DNA of 64,000 nt from Oscillibacter valericigenes (lineage in GTDB: Bacteria > Bacillota > Clostridia > Oscillospirales > Oscillospiraceae). Shown in pieces: positions 32,062-41,543 of the stretch (position 1 is its first letter; each line of letters starts with the position of its first letter). The notes below the pieces were generated by a model that was not told the origin of the DNA, made no database searches, and was given only the letters and a program-made list of their open reading frames with translations. The stretch covers positions 1-64,000 of the forward strand of contig NZ_JAFBIS010000012.1 in the NCBI RefSeq assembly GCF_021531435.1, given 5' to 3'. A program made the translations under genes and the position numbers.

Positions 32062-33477
32062 TCAGGTTTCGTCCCGGATGATCTCCTCCGGCGGCGTATC
32101 CAGCTGCCAGGGATCGCTGAGCAGGTTATGGAGGTACCGCAGGCAGGAGGCGAAGTAGAAGCCGTCCACAATGCGCTCGTCGGTGACGAAGTTACAGTCG
32201 ATATACTTCCGCAGCACCACGCTGCCGTCCCGCTTCGTCTCAAACACCCGGCGTTTTTTGCCGAAGGAAACGAACACCGGCACGTTGCCGAAGTCGTACA
32301 GGTGGTGGTAGATGGGCGGGATGCCCAGGGAGGCCATGGAGGTGATGTACAGGGAGCCATGGAAAGGCGACAGCTTGGTCAGGAACCGGGGCAGCAGGCC
32401 GAAGTAATCCATGCCCTGAAGCAGAAACACGAAGAACTTCAGCAGCAGGCCGGGAATCAGGTTAAAGGCCCCCGCCAGCTTGTCGAAGCCCGTGTCCAGC
32501 GGCGCGTCCTTCACCTCCCGCACCTTATCGTTAAACCGCCCATACACAATGTCCGCTGTGTCGGCAGGGTCGAAGGTCACCTTGATGACGGTATCCGGCG
32601 AATCCGTGGACATCTCCTTTTTGATGGTCATGTTGATCTCAATTTCCCGGTCCCGGGTGAAAATGTGCTGTCCCGCGATGAAGCGGTTCAGCCCCGGATA
32701 CCGGGCACAGGTGCGGACGTAAGCCGCCAGCAGGACATGGAGCACGCCGAAATTCTTCAGTCCCGCCTTCCGCTTTTCCACGATGTACCGCTCCATCTCC
32801 GTGACCTCGATGTGATCCTCGATGAAGTTCTGGGAGGTGTTGCGGGTCTTCATAATATACGGCGACACCGCAAAGATGGGAGACAGGCTCCGCAGGCGGC
32901 GTCCGTCGTTGCGGTCGCCGAACCGCTTCACGTAAGCCCCCTCCTCCACCGGGCGCTTCTTCATGGCCAGAGACAGGCACAGCAGCGCCGCCATACAGCA
33001 CAGCACGCTGAGCTCCGGCAGCCAATCGTGGAGCGGCCAGCCCACTTTCTGGGTGTCCTCCACAAAAATGTGGTACAGCATGGGCAGCCCGAACAGGGGC
33101 CACAGCAGCTTCTGAGTAGGCACCCGGCCTGTCACCGTGGCAGTGTACAAAGCCGCCACCAGGGCGTACAAACAAAGGCACAGCACTGTGTGGAGCCGGG
33201 ACGGAAAGCCCAACGCTTTCACGGCGAAAAACACGCACCCCAGCCACACGGGGATGGCGGAACGGTAGAGCCGGTCACGGCTGTCCCGCAGGAGGATGAC
33301 GATAAAGCTGACATTCGCCGCCAGAGGCAGCACCACCTGGAGCCAGAACACGGCGGAGGACAGCGCCTCTCCCGCCGCCCAGACGATACGCAGTACCGCC
33401 GAAGCCGCCATGAATATCATGGACAAAGCCGCCAAAACTCCCAGCTTCGGCAGCCAATACACACATTTTTTCTTCAT
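32062..33477 (-). CDS. membrane protein with E2/CAT-fold acyltransferase-like domain, active-site His replaced
   Basis: A 471-residue protein. The first ~175 residues hold about five or six membrane helices; the rest (about 230-455) resembles the catalytic domain of 2-oxo-acid dehydrogenase E2 or chloramphenicol acetyltransferase (INMTIKKEMSTDSPDTVIKV, GSLYITSMASLGI, VFVSFGKKRRVF). The E2 signature DHRxxDG reads DERIVDG here: E434 stands where the catalytic His should be, while D438 and G439 remain. So classic acetyl transfer by His is unlikely. ATG 33477 follows GAGGGGACTT. Upstream is a phosphoribosyltransferase gene separated by a terminator. Function unknown. Confidence 0.75.
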   Translation of the reverse strand: MKKKCVYWLPKLGVLAALSMIFMAASAVLRIVWAAGEALSSAVFWLQVVLPLAANVSFIVILLRDSRDRLYRSAIPVWLGCVFFAVKALGFPSRLHTVLCLCLYALVAALYTATVTGRVPTQKLLWPLFGLPMLYHIFVEDTQKVGWPLHDWLPELSVLCCMAALLCLSLAMKKRPVEEGAYVKRFGDRNDGRRLRSLSPIFAVSPYIMKTRNTSQNFIEDHIEVTEMERYIVEKRKAGLKNFGVLHVLLAAYVRTCARYPGLNRFIAGQHIFTRDREIEINMTIKKEMSTDSPDTVIKVTFDPADTADIVYGRFNDKVREVKDAPLDTGFDKLAGAFNLIPGLLLKFFVFLLQGMDYFGLLPRFLTKLSPFHGSLYITSMASLGIPPIYHHLYDFGNVPVFVSFGKKRRVFETKRDGSVVLRKYIDCNFVTDERIVDGFYFASCLRYLHNLLSDPWQLDTPPEEIIRDET

Positions 33478-33502
33478 AAGTCCCCTCACAACACACAAAT
33501 CC

Positions 33503-33538
33503 AAAAACGGCGCGCTGTCAGCCGACCGCGCGCCGTTT
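33503..33538 (-). terminator. terminator after phosphoribosyltransferase gene
   Basis: Eleven-bp stem AAACGGCGCGC (33505-33515) / GCGCGCCGTTT (33528-33538); minus-strand T-run follows. Confidence 0.85.
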
Positions 33539-33546
33539 CGATGTAC

Positions 33547-34110
33547 TTATCCCTTGACCGTTCCGTCGGCGTTGAACACCGGCAGGGGCGCCAGGAACTT
33601 AATGTCGTCCCGCTGCTGCGCGGCGCCCTCCGCCAGGACTGCGATCTTGCCCGCCACGATGCCGCTGGCCGCGGCCACCAAGGCCTCCATGGCCAGCAGG
33701 GAGCCGCCGGTGGAGATCACATCGTCCATGATGAGGATGCGCTTGCCCCGGATGAGGTCCGCGTCATCCCGGCCCAGGTACAGCTTCTGTACGCCGGCGG
33801 TGGTGATGGACTGGTCATCCACATGGATAGGATCGGGCATGTAGACCTTGGGGCCCTTCCGGGCAATGAAATACTTCTCCGCGCCGGACTGACGGGCCAT
33901 CTCATGGATCAGGGGAATGCTCTTGGCCTCGGCGGTGAAGAGATAGTCATAGCTGTCGGCGGGGACCAGCTTCAAAAGCTCCCGGGCGCAGGCCACGGTC
34001 AGCTCCGCGTCGCCGAAGCAGATGAACGCGCCGATGTACAGGTCGTCGGTGACCTTGCAGATGGGCAGTTCCCGCTTCAGGCCGGCGATTTCCATGGAAT
34101 AGGTATGCAT
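33547..34110 (-). CDS. phosphoribosyltransferase family protein (Apt-like)
   Basis: A 187-residue type I phosphoribosyltransferase. The PRPP loop is ILIMDDVISTGGS (about 130-142), and LFTAEAKSIPLIHEMARQSG and KYFIARKGPKVYM fit the adenine/xanthine PRTase group. It probably salvages a purine base, but the base cannot be told. Start 34110 follows GGGAGG. A consensus-like promoter lies 54 nt upstream; no purine riboswitch fold is seen in the short leader. Confidence 0.85.
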   Translation of the reverse strand: MHTYSMEIAGLKRELPICKVTDDLYIGAFICFGDAELTVACARELLKLVPADSYDYLFTAEAKSIPLIHEMARQSGAEKYFIARKGPKVYMPDPIHVDDQSITTAGVQKLYLGRDDADLIRGKRILIMDDVISTGGSLLAMEALVAAASGIVAGKIAVLAEGAAQQRDDIKFLAPLPVFNADGTVKG

Positions 34111-34163
34111 ACGATGTGCCTCCCTCAAAAATATCCGCTTATGGGCAAAACTTTTCCGAAAAT

Positions 34164-34191
34164 ATTATACAATTTTCCAGGAAAAAGTCAA
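34164..34191 (-). promoter_or_regulatory. promoter for phosphoribosyltransferase gene
   Basis: Minus-strand TTGACT (34186-34191), 16 bp, TATAAT (34164-34169). Confidence 0.75.
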
Positions 34192-34211
34192 TTGCCTGCC
34201 TTTTGAATTTT

Positions 34212-34261
34212 CACGTATCCACGTATCTTTGTGTTGAAAAGAAGGAAAAATACGGTACAAT
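34212..34261 (+). promoter_or_regulatory. promoter for GGDEF gene with tandem CACGTATC
   Basis: TTGAAA (34234-34239), 16 bp, TACAAT (34256-34261). Directly upstream, CACGTATC is repeated back to back (34212-34227), a possible activator or repressor site. The leader to the ATG is about 80 nt. Confidence 0.6.
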
Positions 34262-34349
34262 AACATTATATAAGGTATATGAGGATCGTAAAGAATCAAA
34301 TACCTTGGTTCGCCGCTTCAAAATTGTCCGCAAAGGTGTGTCACATAAA

Positions 34350-35438
34350 ATGTTCAATCTGTACACAGCCATCGTCCTGACCGCGCTTTTCCTTTTGCTC
34401 ATCACAGCCACCGATATTCTGACAAACCGCCTCATCACAAAAGAAATGAAGAAATGGGCTGTTCTGGCCTGTCTGCTGATCGCCGGTTCGCTGCTGGGCG
34501 AGTGTGTCGGCGTGCTGACAAACGGCGCGGCTCCGTCTCTCATCGTCCTGCATCAGATCGGCAAGCTGGTGGAGTTCTGCTGCGCCCCGGCGATCGGTGT
34601 GGCGGTGGCGATGGCTTACGGCGTGCTGAAGTGGCCCAAAATCGCCATCGCCGCCGCTGTCGCCCATGCCGTCTTCGAATGCATCTCGCTGCGTTTTCAC
34701 TGGGTCTTCCGGATCGACAGCCAAAACATCTACCACAGGGAAAGCCTGTATTTCATTTACATCGCGGCGTTCATCCTATCGATCATCCTCTGTTTTTCCA
34801 GCGTGATCCGCAGCGGCAAGGAGTACCAGACCGGCATCGACGGTGTGCTGGTATTGACCCTGCTGATGCTCTTCATCGGCGTCGGGATCCAATTTATATA
34901 CGCGGATATCCGGATCGATTTTTTGTGCATTGCCATTGGCAATATGCTGCTGTACAGCCGCTGCTGCAAGATCGTGCTCCAGCTGGACGCGGTCACCTGC
35001 CTGCTGAACCGCAGGTGCTACGACACGGCTCTCGGCAACATCGGCTCCCGGGCTGTGATCCTGTTTTTCGACATCAACCGCTTCAAACTGGTCAATGACA
35101 CCTATGGCCATTCCGTCGGCGACCTGTGCCTGAAAGAAATCGGGAAACAGTTACGGGCCGTATACGGAAAATACGGCTCCTGTTACCGTGTCGGCGGCGA
35201 TGAATTCTGCGTGATCCTGGACAGCCATTTTGAGCAGCTGGAGGAACTGAACGGGCAATTTCTGGCCGCCGTGGAAGCCCTGCGGAAGGAAGACCCCCGC
35301 ATTCCGGATATTGCCTATGGGTATGCCTATTATAACGCTGATACCTGCCATATCCAGAAAGCCATTGAGGACGCGGACGACATGATGTACAGAAACAAAC
35401 ATGCCGATTCCCGCGCCGCAAAATCTTCGGTATCCTAG
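34350..35438 (+). CDS. membrane diguanylate cyclase (GGDEF)
   Basis: A 362-residue protein with about seven N-terminal membrane helices (to about residue 205) and a GGDEF domain (about 210-355) that makes c-di-GMP. The active loop RVGGDEF is intact (GGDEF at 282-286) and FFDINRFKLVNDTYGHSVGD supplies the substrate and Mg site. The RxxD inhibitory site five residues upstream of GGDEF is absent, so product inhibition is unlikely. No EAL protein is nearby. Start 34350 is the first ATG of the hydrophobic region; upstream frame covers the promoter. Confidence 0.88.
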   Translation: MFNLYTAIVLTALFLLLITATDILTNRLITKEMKKWAVLACLLIAGSLLGECVGVLTNGAAPSLIVLHQIGKLVEFCCAPAIGVAVAMAYGVLKWPKIAIAAAVAHAVFECISLRFHWVFRIDSQNIYHRESLYFIYIAAFILSIILCFSSVIRSGKEYQTGIDGVLVLTLLMLFIGVGIQFIYADIRIDFLCIAIGNMLLYSRCCKIVLQLDAVTCLLNRRCYDTALGNIGSRAVILFFDINRFKLVNDTYGHSVGDLCLKEIGKQLRAVYGKYGSCYRVGGDEFCVILDSHFEQLEELNGQFLAAVEALRKEDPRIPDIAYGYAYYNADTCHIQKAIEDADDMMYRNKHADSRAAKSSVS

Positions 35439-35482
35439 TACCGTTTTCCTGTTCCCCGTCGATTTGCACAAAATAGGTTGAC

Positions 35483-35506
35483 CTTTTTCTGTGCCATCAG
35501 AAAAAG
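35483..35506. repeat. inverted repeat upstream of gdhA
   Basis: CTTTTTCTG / CAGAAAAAG, 9-bp perfect arms with a 6-nt spacer, about 50 bp before the gdhA -35. AT-rich, without a terminator-like GC stem; either a regulator site or a weak terminator for the GGDEF gene. Confidence 0.5.
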
Positions 35507-35534
35507 TATTTGCCAGCATTCGAAAAAATTTGCC

Positions 35535-35563
35535 TTGTTTCCTTCGTGCAGAAATGCTAAACT
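35535..35563 (+). promoter_or_regulatory. promoter for gdhA
   Basis: TTGTTT (35535-35540), 17 bp, TAAACT (35558-35563). An AGCATT...AATGCT inverted pair (35516-35521, 35553-35558) spans the promoter. Confidence 0.4.
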
Positions 35564-35628
35564 GAAATTAGAAAACCCAGCAGGATTTTAACACATTAAA
35601 CAATTTCAGATTACAAGGAGGAAGCCTG

Positions 35629-36978
35629 ATGAACGCGTATCTGGCCAGTGTGATCGAGAATGTGAAAACCAAGCACGCCAATGAGCCTGAATTCGTCCAG
35701 ACTGTGGAGGAGGTCCTGACCTCTCTGGAGCCCGTCATCGACCAGCACCCCGAATATGAAAAAGTTGACCTGCTGAACCGGATGGTGGAGCCGGAGCGGA
35801 TGTTCACCTTCCGCGTCTGCTGGATGGCCGACGACGGCACCTGGCACACCAACACCGGCTGGCGCTGCCAGTTCAACGGCGCCATCGGCCCCTACAAGGG
35901 CGGCCTGCGGTTCCAGCCCAACGTCTATCCCGGCATCATCAAGTTCCTGGGCTTTGAGCAGACCTTCAAGAACTCCCTCACCGGCCTGCCTATCGGCGGC
36001 GGCAAGGGCGGCTCTGACTTCGATCCCGCCGGCAAGTCCGATTCCGAGATCATGCGTTTCTGCCAGAGCTTCATGCAGGCTCTGTACCGCTACATCGGCC
36101 CCGATGTGGACGTGCCCGCCGGCGACATGGGCGTGGGCGCCCGGGAGATCGGCTACCTGTACGGCGAGTACCGCCGTCTGAAGGGCGCGTTTGAAAACGG
36201 TGTCCTCACCGGCAAGGGCTTCTCTTATGGCGGCTCCCTGATCCGCCCCGAGGCTACCGGCTACGGCGCGGTGTATTATCTGGAGAATGTCCTGAAGCAT
36301 GAGGGCGAGGACATCGCGGGCAAGACCATCGCCTGCGCGGGCTTCGGCAACGTGACCTGGGGCATCTGCAAGAAGGCGGCCCAGCTGGGCGCCAAGGTCG
36401 TCACCCTGTCCGGCCCCGACGGATACATCTATGACCCCGACGGCGTGACCACCAAGGAGAAGATCGACTATCTGGTGGAGATGCGCTCTTCCGGCCGCAA
36501 CAAGGTGAAGGACTATGCCGACAAGTTCGGCGTGGAGTTCCATCCCGGCGAGAAGCCCTGGGGCGTGAAGGTGGACATCTGTATGCCCTCCGCCATGCAG
36601 AACGACGTACATATGGAGCAGGCCAAGCAGATCGCCGCCAACGGTGTGAAGTATTACATCGAGGTGGCCAACATGCCCACCACCAACGACGCCCTGAAGT
36701 TCCTGATGGAGCAGCCCGGCGTGATCGTGGCGCCCTCCAAGGCGGTCAACGCCGGCGGCGTGGCGACCTCCGCCCTGGAGATGGCCCAGAACAGCGAGCG
36801 CCTGGTGTGGACCGAGGAAGAGGTCGACAAACAGCTCCACCAGATCATGAACACCATCTACCAGATGAGCGTGGACGCCGCCGAGAAGTACGGCCTGGGC
36901 TACAACCTGGTGGCCGGTGCCAATATCGCGGGCTTCCAGCGGGTGGCCGACGCCATGATGGCGCAAGGCATTTTCTAA
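35629..36978 (+). CDS. gdhA: glutamate dehydrogenase
   Basis: A 449-residue hexameric-type enzyme for ammonium assimilation or glutamate oxidation. QFNGAIGPYKGGLRF, GLPIGGGKGGSDFDP (active-site Lys), DVDVPAGDMGVGAREIGYLYG and the nucleotide fold AGFGNVTWG are all present, and AGPSKAVNAGGV-like VAPSKAVNAGGVATSALEM near the end. Length and PYKGG/PAGD context fit the NADP-type bacterial enzyme; cofactor use is inference. RBS AAGGAGG. Monocistronic with terminator 36994-37030. Confidence 0.97.
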   Translation: MNAYLASVIENVKTKHANEPEFVQTVEEVLTSLEPVIDQHPEYEKVDLLNRMVEPERMFTFRVCWMADDGTWHTNTGWRCQFNGAIGPYKGGLRFQPNVYPGIIKFLGFEQTFKNSLTGLPIGGGKGGSDFDPAGKSDSEIMRFCQSFMQALYRYIGPDVDVPAGDMGVGAREIGYLYGEYRRLKGAFENGVLTGKGFSYGGSLIRPEATGYGAVYYLENVLKHEGEDIAGKTIACAGFGNVTWGICKKAAQLGAKVVTLSGPDGYIYDPDGVTTKEKIDYLVEMRSSGRNKVKDYADKFGVEFHPGEKPWGVKVDICMPSAMQNDVHMEQAKQIAANGVKYYIEVANMPTTNDALKFLMEQPGVIVAPSKAVNAGGVATSALEMAQNSERLVWTEEEVDKQLHQIMNTIYQMSVDAAEKYGLGYNLVAGANIAGFQRVADAMMAQGIF

Positions 36979-36993
36979 ACCTGCAAATTATGT

Positions 36994-37030
36994 AAAAAGA
37001 GCCGGGCGGGAATTTTCCCGCCCGGTTCTT
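36994..37030. terminator. bidirectional terminator gdhA / Sfp-type gene
   Basis: Fourteen-bp stem AAGAGCCGGGCGGG / CCCGCCCGGTTCTT with one G-U and loop AATTTT, flanked by A- and T-runs. Confidence 0.9.
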
Positions 37031-37660
37031 TTATTCCTGCGAAAACGTCAAAACCATTTCCTGTATCCACTCGTCTAAAGAGATAAGACGCACCTGGCCC
37101 GGCATCTCCGGGCTCCGGGTGGCCATCCCCGCCGCATAGCCGGGAAACGTATCCAGCGGGTAATAAAACTCTCCGTCCCGCAGAGGCATTTCGGTGCGGA
37201 GCAGAGCCCCCATGTGAGTCCCGTCCAGCTTGGCCCGGGCCTCCCGCCGCACCCAGCAGGGGAAAAAGTCCTGCTCCGCCACGCCCGCCGCCAGCCGCTC
37301 CAGAGACGCGGGCGACATGGGCCGGATGCGCTCAATGTCCACGCCGATAGGCTGGTCACTCAGACCCACCAGCACCGCGCCGGAGGTGTGGCTGAGGTTG
37401 AAATGGACGCCAAGTGCATCCGGAAAGCAGGGCTTTCCCTGGGAAGAAAGGGCAATATCCGGAAGCTCTTCCCAGCCGCAAGCCTCCCGGAGGGCCAGCC
37501 GCAGCAGCAGATACGCGCACAGCGGCTCCCGCCGCCGGGCCGGGTCCTTTACCCGCAGCAGCCGCTCCCGGCGTCCGGGCGGCAGCAGGTTTGTCAGGCC
37601 CTCCGTCTCCTCCCCGGTCAGGGGCCGCTCCAGCCGCGCCGCCCACAGTCCGATGGGCAT
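37031..37660 (-). CDS. 4'-phosphopantetheinyl transferase superfamily protein (Sfp-like)
   Basis: A 209-residue Sfp-type enzyme that would transfer phosphopantetheine to carrier proteins. FNLSHTSGAVLVGLSDQPIGVDIERI carries the conserved His and the GVDIE metal site; the second motif, usually W-x-x-KEA-x-x-K, reads CWVRREARAKLDG, with Arg for the first Lys. No NRPS or PKS is nearby. ATG 37660 follows GGGAGGGACGG; 23 upstream in-frame residues look non-conserved. Confidence 0.82.
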   Translation of the reverse strand: MPIGLWAARLERPLTGEETEGLTNLLPPGRRERLLRVKDPARRREPLCAYLLLRLALREACGWEELPDIALSSQGKPCFPDALGVHFNLSHTSGAVLVGLSDQPIGVDIERIRPMSPASLERLAAGVAEQDFFPCWVRREARAKLDGTHMGALLRTEMPLRDGEFYYPLDTFPGYAAGMATRSPEMPGQVRLISLDEWIQEMVLTFSQE

Positions 37661-37814
37661 TTTCCGTCCCTCCCTCTCCGTTTTTTCCCCATTGTACCCA
37701 TTCTCCGCCGGCCTGTAAAGCCGGCTCATTGAAAAAATTTTTGACCGCTTTCAAAAAAATTGCGAAAAAAAGAGGAATTTTAAAATGGACGGGGTATATT
37801 TTATTACCGTGGGC

Positions 37815-37843
37815 TTCGTGTCCGCGCGGTCTTTTGGTATGAT
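37815..37843 (+). promoter_or_regulatory. promoter for dnaG-rpoD
   Basis: TTCGTG (37815-37820), 17 bp, TATGAT (37838-37843) with TGG before it (extended -10). The 37740-37800 stretch is very AT-rich and may act as an UP-like element; other weaker -10s lie there. Confidence 0.4.
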
Positions 37844-37886
37844 AACCGCGCATCCCGGCTAAACTGAACGAAAGGAGGGACAGGCC

Positions 37887-39669
37887 GTGGCGTTTCCCCA
37901 GAGTTTTCTGGACGAGCTGACCGCCCGAAGCGATATCGTGGATGTGGTGGGCAGCTATGTGCAGCTGACCCGTAAGGGCGGCAACCTGTTCGGCCTGTGT
38001 CCCTTCCACAGCGAAAAGACCGGCTCCTTCTCCGTCTCCCCGGACAAGCAGATCTACTACTGCTTCGGCTGCAAAAAGGGCGGCGGCGTGGTGAATTTCA
38101 TCATGGACATCGAAAATCTCTCCTTTCCCGACGCGGTACGCTTCCTGGCAAAGCGGGCCGGGATGGAGGTCCCGGAGGAAGAGGGCGACCGGGAGGCGGG
38201 CCGCCGCAGGCAGCGGCTGCTGGACCTGAACCGGGACGCCGCCCGCTTCTACTACCAGCTCCTCCAGCAGCCGGAGGGCCGGGCGGTCCAGGAATATCTG
38301 GACAAGCGGCAGATCAAAAAGTCCACCGCCGTCAAATTCGGCATGGGCGCGTCTCTGGACGCCTGGGACGTGCTGTTGACCGCCATGACGAAAAAGGGCT
38401 ACACCAAAGCCGAGCTGCTGCAGGCGGGTCTGGTGGTCCAGAACAAAAACGGCGGCCTGTACGACAAATTCCGCAACCGCCTCATGCTCCCGGTCATCGA
38501 CACCCGGGGCGACGTGGTGGCCTTCGGGAGCCGGGTGCTGGACAAGTCCGAACCCAAGTATATGAACTCCTCGGAGACTCCGGTGTACTCCAAGCGCCGG
38601 GTGCTGTATGGCCTGAACCTGGCGAAAAAAACAAAGCGGCCCAACATCATCCTCTGCGAGGGCAACCTGGACATCGTAACGCTGCACCAGGCGGGCTTCG
38701 ACAACGCGGTAGCCTCCATGGGGACGGCGCTGACGGTGGAGCAGACCCGGCTCCTCTCCCGGTTCACAAAAGAGCTGGTGCTGTGCTACGACAACGACAA
38801 CGCCGGCAAGATCGCCACGGAGCGGGCGCTGCAGATTTTAAACGGCTCGGAATTTTCCGTGAAAGTCCTCCAGCTCCCCCGCCGCAGGACGGCGGACGGC
38901 GAGCTGGTGAAGCAGGACGCCGACGATTTCATCAAGTTCCAGGGAGCGGACGCCTTTGAGCGGCTGTTGAATGGCAGCGAGAACGGCGTGGAGTTCCGCA
39001 TGGCCCAGGTGACCGGCAAATATGATTTTACCAGCGACGAGTCCCGGGTGGCCTACTGCGAGGAGATCAGCGACCTGCTGGCCTCCCTGCCGGGAGCCGT
39101 GGAGCGGGAGGTCTACACCGTCCGGGCCGCCGAGACCGCCCACATCAGCCCCGACGCCATGAAGCTAGAGGTCCAGCGGGCATTCAAACGCCGGATGGCA
39201 AGGGAAAAGCGGGCGGAATTGCGGAAGGACCTGAATCCCGCCGCCCAGCTCCAGCCGAAGGAACGGTCCCTGCGGTACGAGAACATCCGCTCCGCCCGGG
39301 CGGAGGAGGGGGTCCTGCGGCTGCTGTACCGGGACCCGGAGCTGTTCCCCGACGAACCGCCCCTGCGGGAAGATCAGTTCTCCTCCCCCCTGCTGGGCAG
39401 GGCCTACGCCCGGATGTGGCAGGCGAAGTCCGAGGGACGAACTCTGTCCCCGGCAACGCTGTTCAGCGAGTTGGAGCCGGAGGCGGCAAGCCACCTCTCC
39501 GCCATTCTCCAGCAGCCGGAATCCACGCAGAACGCGTCCCAGGCGCTGGCGGACTACATACGCATCATTCAAACGGAAGCAGACAAACGCGCCGGCGGGG
39601 CGGACATCGACCCGCTTCTGGCCGCGACAGAAAAATACAAGGACAAAAAGGGTACTGGAGGAAAGCAGC

Positions 39670-39677
<8 letters not shown>
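37887..39677 (+). CDS. dnaG: DNA primase
   Basis: A 596-residue primase. The N-terminal zinc finger is [25 protein letters not shown], followed by the RNA polymerase core with [25 protein letters not shown] and the Toprim acidic residues in [18 protein letters not shown], and a C-terminal DnaB-interacting helical domain. GTG 37887 follows AAAGGAGGG. Its stop overlaps the rpoD start by 8 nt: the classic macromolecular synthesis arrangement. Confidence 0.97.
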
Positions 39678-41116
<1,439 letters not shown>

Positions 41117-41118
<2 letters not shown>

Positions 41119-41152
41119 AAGAAGGCCGGACGCAAGCGTCCGGCCTTCTTTT
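41117..41152. terminator. bidirectional terminator rpoD / arsR
   Basis: AAAAGAAGGCCGGACGC / GCGTCCGGCCTTCTTTT with minimal loop; T-run both ways. Confidence 0.92.
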
Positions 41153-41171
41153 AGTTTCCGCGCACAGCGCG

Positions 41172-41531
41172 TCATTCCTCAATATGTTCCTGTCCCTGGG
41201 CGATAATGGTCCGCACATGGTCGTCCGCCAGGGAATAAAATACGGACTTCCCCTCCCGGCGGCTCTTGACCAGCTTATTCTGTTTCAGAATTTTCAGCTG
41301 ATGGGAAATGGCCGACTGGGTCATGTTCAGCACCGAGGCGAGGTCGCAGACACAGACCTCCGCCTCGAACAGCACAAACAAAATGCGGATGCGGGTGGAA
41401 TCTCCGAAAATCTTAAACAGCTCCGCCAGATCATACAATTCCGTTTCATCCGGCATCGTCTCATTCACGATCTTCAATAGGTCCTCATGGACTTCTTCCG
41501 TCTCACAGCAGAACTCTTCCTGTTCCGTCAT
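41172..41531 (-). CDS. ArsR/SmtB-family metalloregulator (CadC-like)
   Basis: A 119-residue winged-helix repressor. EVCVCDLASVLNMTQSAISHQLKILK is the metal-sensing CxC plus recognition helix, and the N-terminal FCCETEEVHEDL adds further thiol ligands as in CadC. The C-terminal FYSLADDHVRTIIAQGQEHIEE could hold the alpha-5 zinc site. Last gene of the HMA-ATPase-ArsR operon, which it probably represses through the dyad at 43707-43732, being released by Zn, Cd or Pb. Confidence 0.92.
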   Translation of the reverse strand: MTEQEEFCCETEEVHEDLLKIVNETMPDETELYDLAELFKIFGDSTRIRILFVLFEAEVCVCDLASVLNMTQSAISHQLKILKQNKLVKSRREGKSVFYSLADDHVRTIIAQGQEHIEE

Positions 41532-41543
41532 GGCGTCTCCTCC

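Noticed and set aside
34111-34163. Purine riboswitch before the phosphoribosyltransferase gene
   Set aside because: The leader is only about 50 nt and lacks the conserved three-way junction segments.
32128-34206. Plus-strand open frame opposite the E2-like and phosphoribosyltransferase genes
   Set aside because: Spans two genes, a terminator and a promoter on the other strand; low-complexity His/Gln/Arg content.
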